From Plantago ovata (Eukaryota; Streptophyta; Magnoliopsida; Lamiales; Plantaginaceae), in contig CM051458.1 of the NCBI GenBank assembly GCA_028274465.1, positions 34,422,692 to 34,486,691 of the forward strand: a DNA stretch of 64,000 nucleotides. The letters run 5' to 3'. The notes under the pieces are model-generated. The model had not been told where the DNA came from. It saw nothing but the letters and a program-made list of their open reading frames with translations, and did not search any database. The number at the start of each line of letters is the position of its first letter. Position 1 is the first letter of the stretch. The position numbers were made by a program, and so were the translations under genes. This document shows positions 10,173-22,372 of the stretch, piece after piece.

Positions 10173-10577
10173 ATCTGAAAAATGTTATTTTAATAATAAT
10201 TTTCTTGCAACACTATTTACCTAAAAGTGAAAACTGCAAAACAACCCTGGAACTTATGTAAGCTGCGTAAAACAGCTACAATGATTTATAAAATAAACCA
10301 TTCACTATTTTACCAAGGTACCTTAACAAAAGTTGTTCCAAATAATATATCGAACAATATTATCAAGGAAAATAAATCGTAATGAAATTTTTTCCATATT
10401 TGCAAACTGGTCCTTCAACTTTCCTGATATGTTTCAACGCAACTCTTTTGATTCACGAAGTGAACCAAACAACTTCATAAAACATATGAAACATATATAA
10501 GTTCATAATTATTATTCCCACGTGAATAACAATTACCTAAGTCACCGAAATTGCAATTACCGAAAAACTGCAATTTG

Positions 10578-10965
10578 GTCCCTGCACTTTAATTGTTTTC
10601 CGAAACGTTTCCAAACGCTTCCCACAATTACATACACATATTCTAATGAGTATGTGAACTAATCAAACATAGTTCAAAGTGTCATAAGTGTAATTTGGTA
10701 AAATACACTTTTACCCCTGTACTTCAATTGGCTTACAGAAACATATCCGATGTATCAAGCAATTTCATACATGAACCAATTGTCATTATGTGAAATAATC
10801 GAACATAGTTCAAAGTACCTAATGTAATTATGGTAAATTACTAATTTTTCCCTTGTACTTCAATTGACTTATAGAAGCATATTCAATGTCACAAGCAATT
10901 GCATATATAACTAGAAGTTATTATGTGAGCTATCCAAGTATAACTGAAAGTACTATTTGTTCATT
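10578..10965. repeat. About 135-bp repeat, three diverged copies
   Basis: The marker (T/C)CC(C/T)TG(T/C)ACTT(C/T)AATTG recurs near 10579, 10714 and 10850, spaced by about 135 bp. Each copy is followed by a CATAGTTCAAAGT-like segment. This is probably a U3 repeat array of the old LTR. Confidence 0.6.
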
Positions 10966-11470
10966 CGCACATAACAGATGTCAAGTTCATCTTTGTACGC
11001 ACTTATAAAAGTAAACACACATATGACGTTGTCGTCTTATGCTATTCGTATAAGTCTGTAGAGCCGCAAGAGTAGGACGATGGACCTATTCTCAAAAGGC
11101 TACCCACTAAGTCCACCACAAGTCGTTCAAGACCTAGAACATTGTGACCCTATTAGTAGACATGATTAGTTCCACTATGTAAGCACGTCTGAACTCCCGA
11201 TATGAGAATAGTACTAATTCACACGATTCATTCGCATGGTCCATTAATATAATCATTACCCTGTGACGTAGCCAAGCTTGTATAACCACTACGTACAGAG
11301 TCTTCACAGATGACTCGTAGATTGAATATAGGCAAAGGCCATTAACCTTGTTTCATCTACCTCTTATGCAAGAATACCACTGAGTTCAAACGGAGAAATC
11401 CAGCTTCTACAAAAGGAAACTTGAGCTCAAGACTTAACAACCTTAACAAGGGAGTAGATCTTATGTCCTC

Positions 11471-13753
11471 TGTTAGAAAACTTGTAATTTTGATGAGAAA
11501 TTAACCATGCTAAATTAAGGAAAGTCCAGTAACTAGTACTCTTAAGGTCCATAGGAATTTAGAATTTTAAGGACATTGTAAAATATGAACGTTTGCTGAA
11601 AGACTTAGTGTAGGTACTAGTTAGGTTCTTTCGTTTGCTGATGATGTACTTTGTTTTCACAAACAAACTATTGAAGACCTAGAACCGCTCAAAAATTGGA
11701 AAATTCGAAGACTGAAGACTTAGAAGAATTCTGAGAAAGGTATCTACAAAGGCACATGTTGCTTCAGAAAGTGAGAATTTCAGCAGCAGCTTGCATAAGT
11801 GAAAATCTATATGACAGAGTAGGTTGTGCTTGCTGAAACTGAGATCGACCACTTGCTGACAACATATGTGACCTCCTTGCTGAATATTACTTGCATTTTG
11901 GCTCCAACGTTCACATTTGAATTTGATTCAAATGAACATTAAATGCAAAGTAGGCACGCGAAGAACATGAAGACAAATGAAGGACGCTGCTGAAAGTACA
12001 AAAGCAAGATAGTGACATCTTAAGGTACAAAGCCTTAGAATTTGAAATTCAAACGGCTCCCTTGAGACACTATAAATAGAGGTCATCAGGCAAGAGTAGA
12101 AAGTGTGTCAACAATGTGATCAAACTCTCACTTGTGCTTTAAACACTCAAATCCTTCTATACTCTTTACTGCCTATTGATCCGTTCCAAGACTTAAACTT
12201 GAAACAAAAGCTACTTGTGAAGAAGTAGAACATTCAGGGAAAAGAAATTAGTTAAGTGTTCTTTCTTTCGAACAAGACAAGTCCTGACACCAGAAACAAT
12301 CAAACTTGCTTACGGCAAAGTATTACAAGTTGTGTTTCTTTAGATAACTTGTTATAGGTGAAAAGTTATATTCAAGTCATCTCTTCCCAAACTCTTTAAC
12401 TGATAAACACACTTTTCAGGTGTGAAATTCAGGGGGAATTAATCAAGCATAGTGTTGCTGATTATAAGTCCCAAGTTTGGTGGAGAACAAGGTTACAGTT
12501 CTCTAGTTTAGGTTGGAAACGAAGCAAGTGTGCTTTGGTTTCTGAGATTCATTAGTAATAGGATTTGTAAGGAACCTCACATCTTATCATAGTGGATTCA
12601 GTCCTAGAAAGGACAAAGTGGATTAGTTGAGAGATTACGCCACTCTCAGATACCACTATAAAAGTGTTTGTGTGATTTACTTTACTGCACTTAGTTTTCA
12701 GCAAGTTACATTTCTCGTACACTGTCACTTTGCTCACTTGCTGAAACTAGCTCTCTGAAAAGCACTTATTGTAACAGACTTCTGCACTTTGTTTTTAAGT
12801 ACCAGCAAACTCATTACTGAAAAGTATTAAGTATTTGCTATAAATAGAGGTCATCCGGCAAAGAGTTGAAATGTGTCAACAACGTGATCAAACTCTCACT
12901 TGTGCTTAAAACTCACATACCCTTCAAACACTCTTTACTGCCATTGATCCGTTCCAAGACTTAAAGCTTGAAAAAGCTACTTGTGGAGAAGTAGAACATA
13001 CACGGCTAAGAAATTAGTTAAGTGTTCTTTCTTTCGAACAAGAACAAGTCTTGACACCAGAAATAATCAAACTTGTTTACTGCAAAGTATTCAAAGTTTT
13101 GTTTCGTAGATTACTTGTTGTAGCTGAATAAGTTATAATCAAGTTATCTCATCCCAAACCTCTCTAACTGAAAATACACCCTTTCAGGCGTGAAATTCTG
13201 GGGGAAACTTAATCAAGCATAGTGTTGCTGATTAAAAGTCCCAAGTTTGGTGGAGAACAAGGTTTCGTTCTCTAGTTAGGTTGGAAACAAAGCAAGTGTG
13301 CTTCGGTTTCTGTTTGAATCGCTCTAGATAGGTGTTGTAAGGAACCTCAAACTTGTCTTAGTGGATTCAGTCCTAGAAAGGACAAAGTGGATTAGTTGAG
13401 AGATTACGCCACTCTCTGATACCACTATAAAAGTGTTTGTGTGATTTACTTACTGCATTTAGTTTTCAGCAAAGCATATCTATCTGTACACAGTCACACT
13501 GTTCACTTGCTGAAACTATCACTTACTGACAAAGCACTTATTGTATCAAAGACTTCCGCTCTCTGATTTTAAGTATCGGCAAAACTCGTTACTGAAAAGT
13601 AACTTGCGCTTGCTGAGAAAGTTAAGTATCAGCAAACTCTTTACTGAAAAGTAATAAGTCCTTGCTGAGAAAGTTTTTAAACGACGAAAGTTTGAAAATA
13701 CTATTCACCCCCCCCCCCCTCTAGTCTTTTCTTGTTGTTTAAAGGGACCAACA
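11471..13753 (+). mobile_element. S1 5' LTR (SIRE-type Ty1/copia)
   Basis: The LTR starts TGTTAGAAAACTTG and ends GGGACCAACA, giving TG...CA ends. It is followed after AG by an initiator Met-tRNA primer site. It matches the S1 3' LTR (39828-41401) and the reverse LTRs 37137-38694 and 60925-62554. At 2283 bp it is about 700 bp longer than those because the part from the TATA box onward is tandemly duplicated (12071-13606). The motif TTGCTGA is very frequent here and across the whole element family. Confidence 0.9.
12071..13606 (+). repeat. Tandem duplication of the LTR promoter/R region, two units of 768 bp
   Basis: TATAAATAGA occurs at 12071 and again at 12839, each followed by the same sequence: GGTCATC, the CAACTCTCACTTGTG region, a GGGGGAA segment and the GTGGATTCAGTCC segment. 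The other three LTRs of this family have one copy. The two units differ at many scattered positions, so the duplication is not very recent. Confidence 0.85.
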
Positions 13754-13755
13754 AG

Positions 13756-13767
13756 TGGTATCAGAGC
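13756..13767 (+). other. S1 primer-binding site
   Basis: TGGTATCAGAGC lies two bases after the 5' LTR end. It is complementary to the 3' end of initiator Met-tRNA, the usual primer of plant Ty1/copia elements. Confidence 0.9.
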
Positions 13768-13865
13768 TGGAGGTTCTTTAACCTTCAGCACTGAACCTAG
13801 ATCCCCTTAGGTGCTTTCCGTAAATCACTCTCACTTGATCAGTTTGGTAGTCTTTTGCTGACAGG

Positions 13866-16130
13866 ATGTCTTTAGGAGACGCTCCCTTGCTGAAGCTGGA
13901 AAACTACGAAAAATAGCGAAACAACATGATGCTACATCTTGAGGTCATTAGTGATGAGATGGTTACTGTCATTAATGATGGACCTATCAAAATCACTAAG
14001 GTTGAAAGAAGCTTTCCTCATTCAACCTCGGATTCGACTGGTAAGCAAACTATCTTAGGAGACCCGGTTGACACCGTCGTTCCAAAACCAAGAGAGGAAT
14101 GGACTTCCGAAGAAGCCAAGAGATTCCGTCTTGATGGCCAAGCAAGAAACATCATCATTCGATCAACTCCGGATACTATACAGTGCAAACTGTGGGGTGC
14201 CAAAACTGCTAAGGAAGCTTGGAATTGGTTCAAGATCTTTGCGCTGGATCTGACAAAACCAAGGAAAACAAACTCGAAGTGCTGAAGTTAAAGTTCCAGA
14301 ACTTTAAACAAAGTACAAATGAGTCACTGGAAGACTTGGACTTCAGATTCACAACTCTAGTTAGTGAGATGGCAGCCTTGGGTGTTGGAAATCTTTACTC
14401 AGATTCTGAGAAGGTGAAAACCATCATCAGAAGTCTGAACCAAGAATAGATCCACACTCAGAACTTCTACTACAATCAAGGAATGCCAAACATCACACCA
14501 ACAGAGTTGTTCTCTCATCTTGCTACTGTCAACTACGAGAAAAAGCAAAGAGAAAATGTGTTTGCTGAAAAATCGCAAAACATTGCTCTTGCTGCAAAGC
14601 CGTCATCTTCTGAAAAGAAGAATGATAAAGAGCCTGCTGATGAAAATGCTTTTAGTTGTTAAAAACATGAAGAAATTCATCAGTAAGGAACTTGAAAGGC
14701 GAAAAGCAAAAGAGAAGCTGAAAAAGCATCTTGGTAACAACTACCATAATTACAAGAATGAGACTAGCTCGCTGAACAAGCAAGCTCAGCAAGAAAACTC
14801 ATCAGAAGAACCAGCAGTTGGAAATGATCTCTGTTTTTACTGCAAAAAGCCTGGACACTTCAAAGCAAATCGTCCTTTGCTGAAAGGCAAATCTGCTGAA
14901 AAGAAGAAAAAGTTCAAAAGAGCTTTTATTGCTGAAGAAAAGAAGAAGCTTCAAGCAAAAATCGATGCATTGTGCATTGATACTAGCTCCGAAGACAGTG
15001 AGGAAGAAAGCTCAGACACTGACGATGAAGAAGCCACACTTGACGTAGAGACTGGCAAGGAAGTTTGTGGAATAGCCATGGAAGCCACACTTGACGAGTT
15101 CAGCCTCATGGCCGGTCAGGTAAACAGTCCTACCCCTGACTCTTACTCAAAAAGTGAAGACGAGATTGACCTTGACAAGATTCAAGGAGAAATCGAAAGA
15201 TTTAAAAAAACTCTGAGCAAACAGCAAGAGAAACTACAGAATGCTGAGACTCTGACCATGCAGACTACTGAAAAGTATGTCTTGCTGAAGGAAGAGACAG
15301 ATAAGAAGGATGCTGAAATAGTGCATCTCAAGAAGTTGATTGCTGAAGCTACAGAGAAGAATTCTAAGATCGCAATAGAATTGGAAGAGTATCAGTCCTC
15401 AATTCTAAAGTTACTTGCTGAAATCCAAGAAATGGAAAAGATGAAAATCAATTTCAAATCTTATGCTGATGCAAGTAATACGCTGACTGAACTAAACTCT
15501 TATTTGAGAGATCCATCTCAGAAAGAATGTTTAGGTGCAACGTATGAAGGTGATGACGTAATAATCTTGAGTAAAGATAAATCACCGATTTTCTTTGTAC
15601 GTGCTACTAATAGTGGTCAACCAGAACTCTATCAGTTTGGTCAATCTAAGGTTGCTGAAAAATACAATCAAGTACCTACGACCGTAAAGCCCGCTGTTGC
15701 TACTCAAAGTAACAAGACTTTAAAAGGAAAACAGGTTGCTGAAAAGCAAACTGTAAAGAAAAAGGATGTTGTAAAGCATTCTGCCAAACAAGTTGCTGAA
15801 AAGCAATTTGTTAAGTCAAAAGGCAAGATTACTAAAAGTAATCAGAAGACCTTTGCTGACAAACCTGAATCAAGTAAGGTTGCTGAAACAAAAGCTCAAC
15901 ATTCTCCAAAAAGTGGACTCGGTTTTAAAACCAAGCAAAGTCAACTCTTTCACGAGTATAAGCAAAGTCAGCAAAGATACTTCAAAGAGATGAACAAAAT
16001 CAAGCCTAAGAGTTTCGACAAGACTCAAAATGCTAGGCTAGAAGGAACCTTGCTAGAAAAGAACTTACTGAAAAGTATGTTCAGCAAAAAGGTCAACCGA
16101 GCAAGATACCACATCAGAAAGTGGATTTGA
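13866..16130 (+). pseudogene. gag: S1 gag with long coiled-coil extension
   Basis: Gag is the particle protein of the element. The start at 13866 (after GACAGG) follows from comparison with the S2b copy. The order is: an N-terminal capsid-like region, a zinc knuckle C-F-Y-C...H whose last cysteine is changed to Arg (near 14870; Cys in the S2 copy), an acidic S/D/E stretch, a long coiled coil and a lysine-rich tail with repeated V-A-E-K-Q. Lesions: TAG at 13914-13916 where the S2b copy has TGG, a one-base loss near 14230, TAG at 14447-14449 where S2 has TGG, and an inserted base near 14655. The extended Gag with a coiled coil between the knuckle and protease fits the SIRE lineage. Confidence 0.8.
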
Positions 16131-16281
16131 TCAACACGAATCAAATGTATTTTGGCTCAAAACCTCCTAGTTCCTCAGCAAGTAGAAAACAAGTCAAAGT
16201 TGAAAAACTTAAGACTTGGGTTTCCACTAGACGCATTCTTGAACATGTTAATGGACATCCAATATTGGATAATTAACTTGT

Positions 16282-17628
16282 TTGCTCTTGATTGTGCAGA
16301 CTTCAGCCACGGAGACAAACGATGCAATCTGGCACTTTGACAGTGGTTGTGGAAAGCACATCACGGGCAACAAGAATAACCTTATAAACTATAGACGGTG
16401 GTCTAATGGTCCAACAATAAGGTTTGCTGGTGGAGGCTCTGGTTCTACAAAAGGCTATGGTGACGTGAAGTTAGGATGCATTACCATTTCGGGAGTTCTT
16501 TATGTCAAAAATCTTAAGTTTAACCTTTTCAGCATGAGTCAATTTGCTGACAAAGGATACTTCATCAAAATCAAAAGTGATGAATGTAAACTTATAGATT
16601 TCGAGACAAAGAAGGTTATTATGATTGCCAGAAGATCAGGAGGATTGTACACCGTAGATTGGTCTTCAGCAATCGTTGAAAAATGCCTTGTCTCAGATCA
16701 CGATTGCCTTCCTGAAAAAGCATGGTTATGGCATAAACGAACAAGTCACCTAAACTTCAAGACGCTGAATAAACTGTCTAAAAAGGCACTTGTAGTTGGA
16801 TTACCTAAGGTTACTTTTAAGAAGGATGGTGTGTGCAATGCATGTCAGCAAGGTAAGCAAACCAAATCTTCTTTTAAGAACAAGGCAGTACCGTCAACTA
16901 CAAAACCTTTAAAACTCTTGCACATGGACTTGTTTGAATCTTCTTCAACAAGCTATGCTGGTAAGAAGTATGGTCTGGTGGTGGTAGATGACTATTCAAG
17001 ATTCACTTGGGTAGTATTTATCAAACACAAATCTGAAATAAGGACTGAAATACCTAACTTGCTGAATAAGCTTGAAGTCATGAAAAATGACAAGGTAAAA
17101 TTCATAAGGACAGAGCATGGTACTGAGTTTGTAAACCAGTACATAACTGACTATTGCACTTCAAAAGGCATACAACATCAATTATCCTCAGTAAGGACAC
17201 CACAACAGAACGGTGTTGCTGAAAGGAAGAATCGCACCCTAAAAGAAGCCGCAAGAACAATGCTTGCTGACACTGAAATAAGTGAGGCTTACTGGGTTGA
17301 AGCGATTAATACCGCCTGTTACACTCAAAACAGATGTCTGATTACTAAGGAATACAACAAAACTCCGTATGAGTTGTTTGTTAGAAGACCTCCTAATATC
17401 ACTCATCTAAGAGTATCTGGTTGTAAGTGTTTCGTTCCTAATAACGATAGAGAATACCTAAGAACATTTCAACCAAAGGCAGACGAAGCGATATTTCTTG
17501 GTTACTCCTTGCATAGTAAAGCTTATAGAGTTTACAACAAAAAGGCACAAAAGATCGAAGAATCAGTGCATGTTGTATTCTACGAAAAGACACAAGGAGT
17601 GCGTGCTGAAGAAGAAATATCAGAATGA
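16282..17628 (+). pseudogene. pol: S1 protease-integrase part of pol
   Basis: Within this 448-codon frame: aspartic protease D20-S-G, integrase zinc site H151-H156-C185-C188, and the catalytic core with D216 and E314. The middle catalytic residue, normally Asp in an R-T-D-H-G context, is Glu278 here; the S2 copy has Asp. The frame ends at a TGA at 17626-17628, with pol-like sequence continuing in phase to 18138. The enzyme would mature Gag-Pol and insert the cDNA into the genome. Order protease-integrase-RT-RNase H is diagnostic of Ty1/copia. Confidence 0.9.
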
Positions 17629-18138
17629 ATGAAAAAACTAATCATACATGAGCAAAGAACTGAATCTGATGCTACGCAAATCAAGTCAATTGAACTAAAT
17701 GATGATTCTGACAATGACTCTCCTCCCACAAGTCATAACAAGATAAATATAGTTCATGACAAAGAATTTCCAGCAAAAGACGCAGTTGCTCCGGAAGTTG
17801 CTGAAACTACGCAACCTCCCGTGCCTGCTGATGAGTTACCACAATCTAGCAATGCTGAACAAGCAGTTGCTCATGAACCAATCTCAGCAGAGACACAAAA
17901 TACTAGTAATACTGAACAAGTACATGCTGAAGAGTCACATGCTGATGAGCAAACGTATCCAGATCCAACGAGCAGAAATCCTGTTAACAAATGGATTGGA
18001 GATCATCCCTCAACGGATATGATTGGTGATATTGACAAACGCCAAGTGACTAGATCCAAAGTTTCTGCTACTCATGGACTTGCTGAAGAAGCAAATGTCG
18101 TAGAAGTAGAATCTTTGTTCTCTTGCTTTGTTTCATAA
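17629..18138 (+). pseudogene. S1 pol linker between integrase and RT
   Basis: This acidic stretch, rich in Glu, Ala, Gln and Pro with many Ala-Glu-Glu/Ala-Asp-Glu runs, joins integrase to reverse transcriptase. It is in frame with both neighbours and is closed by TAA at 18136-18138. Such low-complexity linkers are usual in copia polyproteins and have no catalytic motif. Confidence 0.7.
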
Positions 18139-19569
18139 ATTGAACCCAAGACCATAGAAGAATCTCTAAAGCATTCTGAATGGATCAAGGCAATGCAAGA
18201 AGAACTGGATAAATTTGAAAGGAACAAAGTCTGGAAACTTGTACCTCTTGCTGAAGGCAAGAAAGCTATTGGTACAAAGTGGGTGTTCAGAAACAAGCTG
18301 AGTGAGTCTGGTGAAGTAACAAGAAACAAAGCACGTTTAGTTGCTCAAGGTTACTGTCAGACTGAAGGATTAGACTATGATGAGTCTTATGCACCAGTTG
18401 CAAGATTGGATGCAATTGGACTTTTCTTGGCCTTTGCTGCTCACAATGACTTCATTGTTTATCAAATGGATGTTAAAAGTGCATTCTTGAATGGTGAACT
18501 TGCTGAAGAAGTCTACTTAGAACAACCCCCTGGCTTTGAACTTCCCTCATAAACCAAGATGGTATACAAGCTTCAGAAAGCTGTATATGGTCTAAAACAA
18601 GCACCAAGAGCTTGGTATGATACCTTGGCCAAGTTCTTGCTGGATAATGGTTTCAAGAAAGGTGAAGTTGACAAAACATTATTTACCATGAACCATGATG
18701 GTAAAATACTCTTTATTCAGATTTATGTGGATGACATAATATTTGGATCTAAGGACAAGCAACTTTGTGATGATTTTGCCAAGCTCATGACAAACAAATT
18801 TGAAATGAGTATGATGGGAAAATTGAATTATTTCCTAGGATTGCAAGTCAAGCAACTCAAAGATGGAATATTCATAAATCAAGCAAAGTATGCGAAAGAA
18901 ATGCTCCTAAAGTTTAGGATCAAAGAGGAAGAAAAACCTGAAAAGATCCCTATGAGTGTTGGTACCAAATTGGGCTATACTAAAGAAGATAAAATTGTTG
19001 AAGAACACAAGTATAGGAAGCTCATTGGTTCCTTGTTGTATTTAACAGCAAGTAGACCTGACATTCAGTATGATGTTTGTGTGTGTGCAATATTCCAATC
19101 TGATCCAAGAGAATCACACTACAAAAAGGCACTTAAGATACTGAAATACGTCAACGGTACAGTCAATGTTGGATTATGGTATCCTAAAGATTTTGGACTT
19201 GAATTGGTTGGTTATTCTGATGCTGATCATGGAGGATCAACTCTTGATAGAAAAAGTACCTCTTGAACTTGTCAGTTTTTGGGTACTAGATTAATATCAT
19301 GGTTCAGCAAGAAGCAAACCTGTGTTGCCGATTCATCTACTGAATCTGAGTACATTGCGGCTGGTTGTTGCACAGCTCAAATCCTATGGATTCAGCAACA
19401 ATTAAGAGATTATGGTATTTCTGCAAAGAAAACACCAATCTTTTGTGATAATACAATTGCTATTGCTATCACGCAAAATCCTAAGTTCCACTCAAGGACT
19501 AAGCACATTGATATTAGACATCATTTCATTAGAGATCATGTGGAAAAAGGAGACTTGATCACTTGCTGA
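18139..19569 (+). pseudogene. pol: S1 reverse transcriptase and RNase H
   Basis: Reverse transcriptase motifs are clear: [10 protein letters not shown] near 18467-18496, Y-G-L-K-Q-A-P-R-A-W near 18586, and the catalytic Y-V-D-D at 18724-18735. RNase H follows with S-D-A-D, S-S-T-E-S-E-Y and an R-T-K-H-I-D-I-R-H-H-F segment. Stops at 18550-18552 (TAA) and 19264-19266 (TGA) interrupt it. The expected C-terminal end is missing: after the E-K-G-D segment the frame runs into a 36-bp tandem repeat and stops. Sequence style (L-N-Y-F-L-G-L-Q-V-K-Q-L) agrees with the SIRE lineage. Confidence 0.9.
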
Positions 19570-19661
19570 GACGGGCATTTATTAGGAAACTTGATCACTT
19601 GCTGAGACGAGTATTTGTTAGGAAACTTGATCACTTGCTGAGACGGGCACTCAGTAAGAGA
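19554..19661 (+). repeat. Three 36-bp tandem units at the end of S1 pol
   Basis: CTTGATCACTTGCTGAGACG occurs at 19554, 19590 and 19626, an exact 36-bp period. Downstream, degenerate echoes of GA(A/T)ACGGG(C/T/A)A(T/C)TC continue to about 19828. The array replaces the expected RNase H C-terminus. Confidence 0.9.
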
Positions 19662-19828
19662 AAAACCTTAAAGATTGTTGAAACGGGCATTCAGACAATC
19701 AAAGATACTGAAACAGGTATTCAAGTATCAAAGGAGAATTCTGAGACGGGAACTCAGAAAAGAGCAAAACTCACTTCTCAGATTTTACCAAAAGATATCT
19801 CAAGATAAAAAGAATTTGTTGATACGGG

Positions 19829-21929
19829 TGTAAGAAAATATGGTCAGAGTTACCCCTAGGGTACGCAGCGGAATTTCAAAAAATTTCTTAACATGCAAGT
19901 TAATTGATCATGCACATAGCGTATATAATAAACACATTAATCAGAAGACTTACAATACTCCAAAAGCAAGAATAGGTATTGAATCGATACGCCAATCGAT
20001 GAAGTCTTTGTAATAATCCGGTGAATCTTCTCCTTCGTCGAAGTCGAAGATATCTGCAATACTTGATTATCTGCAAGACAATAAAAATTAGTTTCTATCT
20101 CTTTGAACCTCAACCTTGGTATCCACGGATGAACATCTTATCGGAAAGAATGCTAGGATATTCTTTATGTGGCCAAGAAGATGGGGCGGCAGTTTTTCCT
20201 CCGGTGGGAGTGGCGGCGCGCGGCTTATGGAGAGGTAGGGGAGAGCTTTTTATTTTCTCTAAGAAAACTGGTAGAAAGAATGATTCAAAATGATCTTCAA
20301 TCAACTGTATGTTCAACCATGTTAAAAGCTCTCTAATAGTCTACTATATATAGTAGTCAATAGAAGCCTAAAGAATAATCAATTAGACTTCATCAAGAAA
20401 TAAGAATCTAATTCTTATTGCACAAGGAAACCAATTCAAGTCTAGATTCATTCCCAATCAAATTAGAACTCAATTAGGAAAATCTAACTTATCTCTTGAC
20501 TTCTAATAGAGGAAGGAGTCGAACTCCTTCCCCTACTACTACTGCTGCGCGCGCGTCCAAGGGGGGTCAGGTGGGTCCCGATTTTGGGACCCACTTATAA
20601 TCCTAAGGTAATTCAAAATTAATTCTAAATTAACATATCCTTTCAAATCAAACCTCTATTATATTTCTAAAATATAATCTTTAATTGTATTTACATAAAA
20701 TACAATTAATCAGCCAATTCAATTAACAATTCCAAATTATTAATTGAGCCACAAATTATTATAATTAATTCCAAATCAATTATAATTCATCAATCACAAT
20801 TAATTCTAAATTAATTGCGATTCCATCTTCAAGGATATTCGGATAAGCTGAATCACCACATAGTGTGACCCATAGGGCCTCATTGTATTAAGCAAGTGCT
20901 ACACTAGGCAACATGGAATTCCTAGACGGTTCCATTTGCAATATTAATACATGAGGATGTTTGAGAGGTTTCTCAAAGAAAACCCTTTCGTTGTGAAGTC
21001 TGTTGCGCTCAATGCGGCGATGGGAACGTCCCTTCATCTGACTGACTTGAATGCATCTAGGATCGATGAAGTGTCTATCCCAATAATACATCCACGAGCG
21101 TCTTCAGTGAGTTGCTTGGTGAATCCAATATCTATTATGACTATCATAGTAATATTGATACGCTGGCCAGCGGTTTGACCAATCACAACTATGAACGACT
21201 ATGAGCAGTGCTCTCCTGTGCTACACATGAGAGATTAATCCTTCACATAATCACTTATCATCCCCATTTGTATGTAGCCATAATCCTGGATCGTGTGTTG
21301 GGTCAACTGCTTATTCAGAGCTGACATCGACGTGTCCACCAAGGATATGGGGCAACAAATGTGATGATAAAGTCCTGTAAGTCCAAAGGACGACTGGCAT
21401 CACTTCGACAACTTTCCGGTTCCCATAGACACTTCGGTGTAGAGTATATATCGATGGGAGTTTCCGGTGGGTACTTCCATTGTTCGGTAATCACCCTTCG
21501 AACAACTATGCGGAGTTATGGGAACGTTTCTTGATTGTCCAACAATCCGTTCAGTGACCGTGGGATCGGCTCACACTTGCTCTAACAAGTATAACCTCCA
21601 CGCATACTAGTCTCAGTTGGTTCATTCAAACCCCTACATCCGAGATGAACCTCGACTAGGGAGAGTTTGGGATAGATGATAACTCACATAGCTCCCACTA
21701 TCTGTGTGATCGGTCATCTATCCGAGGGGACATGTTTGATATCAATACAGACATGAATAGAGATATGTCATGCTGTATGCTTGGTGTAATATAAATATGA
21801 AAGCGATACTCAATAGTCAAACAACAAACATATATTATATTACGTTGACCTTTGTAATAGTACATATATGCCGTTAATAAGGGCTGCATGCCCTTAATAA
21901 AGACTGTCTCTAGGACATATACACTATCA
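19829..21929 (-). repeat. C2 3' LTR
   Basis: This 2101-bp LTR is highly similar along its length to 27663-29773. It lacks a segment present in the other LTR at about 28444-28473. Just inside, at 21930-21944, the reverse strand reads a purine-rich CAAGTGGGAGAT, the polypurine tract. Short open frames inside the LTR are not genes. Confidence 0.9.
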
Positions 21930-21943
21930 ATCTCCCACTTGGA

Positions 21944-22351
21944 CTAGAGCCAGTCACCTTTTTGCTTAATGCCTAGATTAACATAATGTCTTAAGTGGGC
22001 ATCCAGTGATAAGACCTTGGTGAAAGTATCTGCCACGTTGTCCGTGGTCGAGACACGTTCTATACTAACTTCTCCTCTATCAATAATCTCACGTATAACG
22101 TGATACTTTCTAAGTACATGTTTGTTCTTGTTTGTAGATCTAGGCTCCTTGGCTTGAGCGACGGCGCCCGTGTTGTCCCAATAAATCGTTATTGGACTAG
22201 GAGCAGGAACAACCCTCAATTCCTTCAAGAACTCTGAAATCCAGACAACTTCTTTCGATGCAACTGATGCAGCAATGTACTCGGCTTCTGTGGCTGAGTC
22301 AACAATCGTGGCTTGCTTAGAACTCTTCCAACAGATAGCTCTTCCGTTCAA
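21944..22351 (-). pseudogene. pol: C2 RNase H
   Basis: The frame encodes the copia RNase H domain with S-A-T-E-A-E-Y, a W-D-N-T-G-A segment and a K-Y-H-V-I-R-E segment, ending in the usual D-T-F-T-K-V-L tail. It is separated from the RT frame by a TGA at 22373-22375. RNase H removes the RNA template during reverse transcription. Confidence 0.85.
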
Positions 22352-22372
22352 TTTGAATACGTATCCTGCTCG

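Larger units (their letters stand above)
9255..11470 (-). mobile_element. Probable old Ty1/copia-type LTR, reverse orientation
   Basis: There is no coding sequence. GCAGCGGAATAAC (about 9304) resembles the LTR motif GCAGCGGAATTTC of the copia element at 19829-29773, and CTCTATTTATAA (9818-9829) is a reverse TATA box. Long U3-like repeats follow. The SIRE element S1 starts abruptly at 11471. The other end of this LTR and its internal region are not visible, so the call rests on layout alone. Confidence 0.35.

Noticed and set aside
20021..20293. Open frames within the C2 LTRs (also 27898-28160 and 28796-29454)
   Set aside because: They are in LTR sequence, differ between the two LTRs and overlap the presumed promoter.
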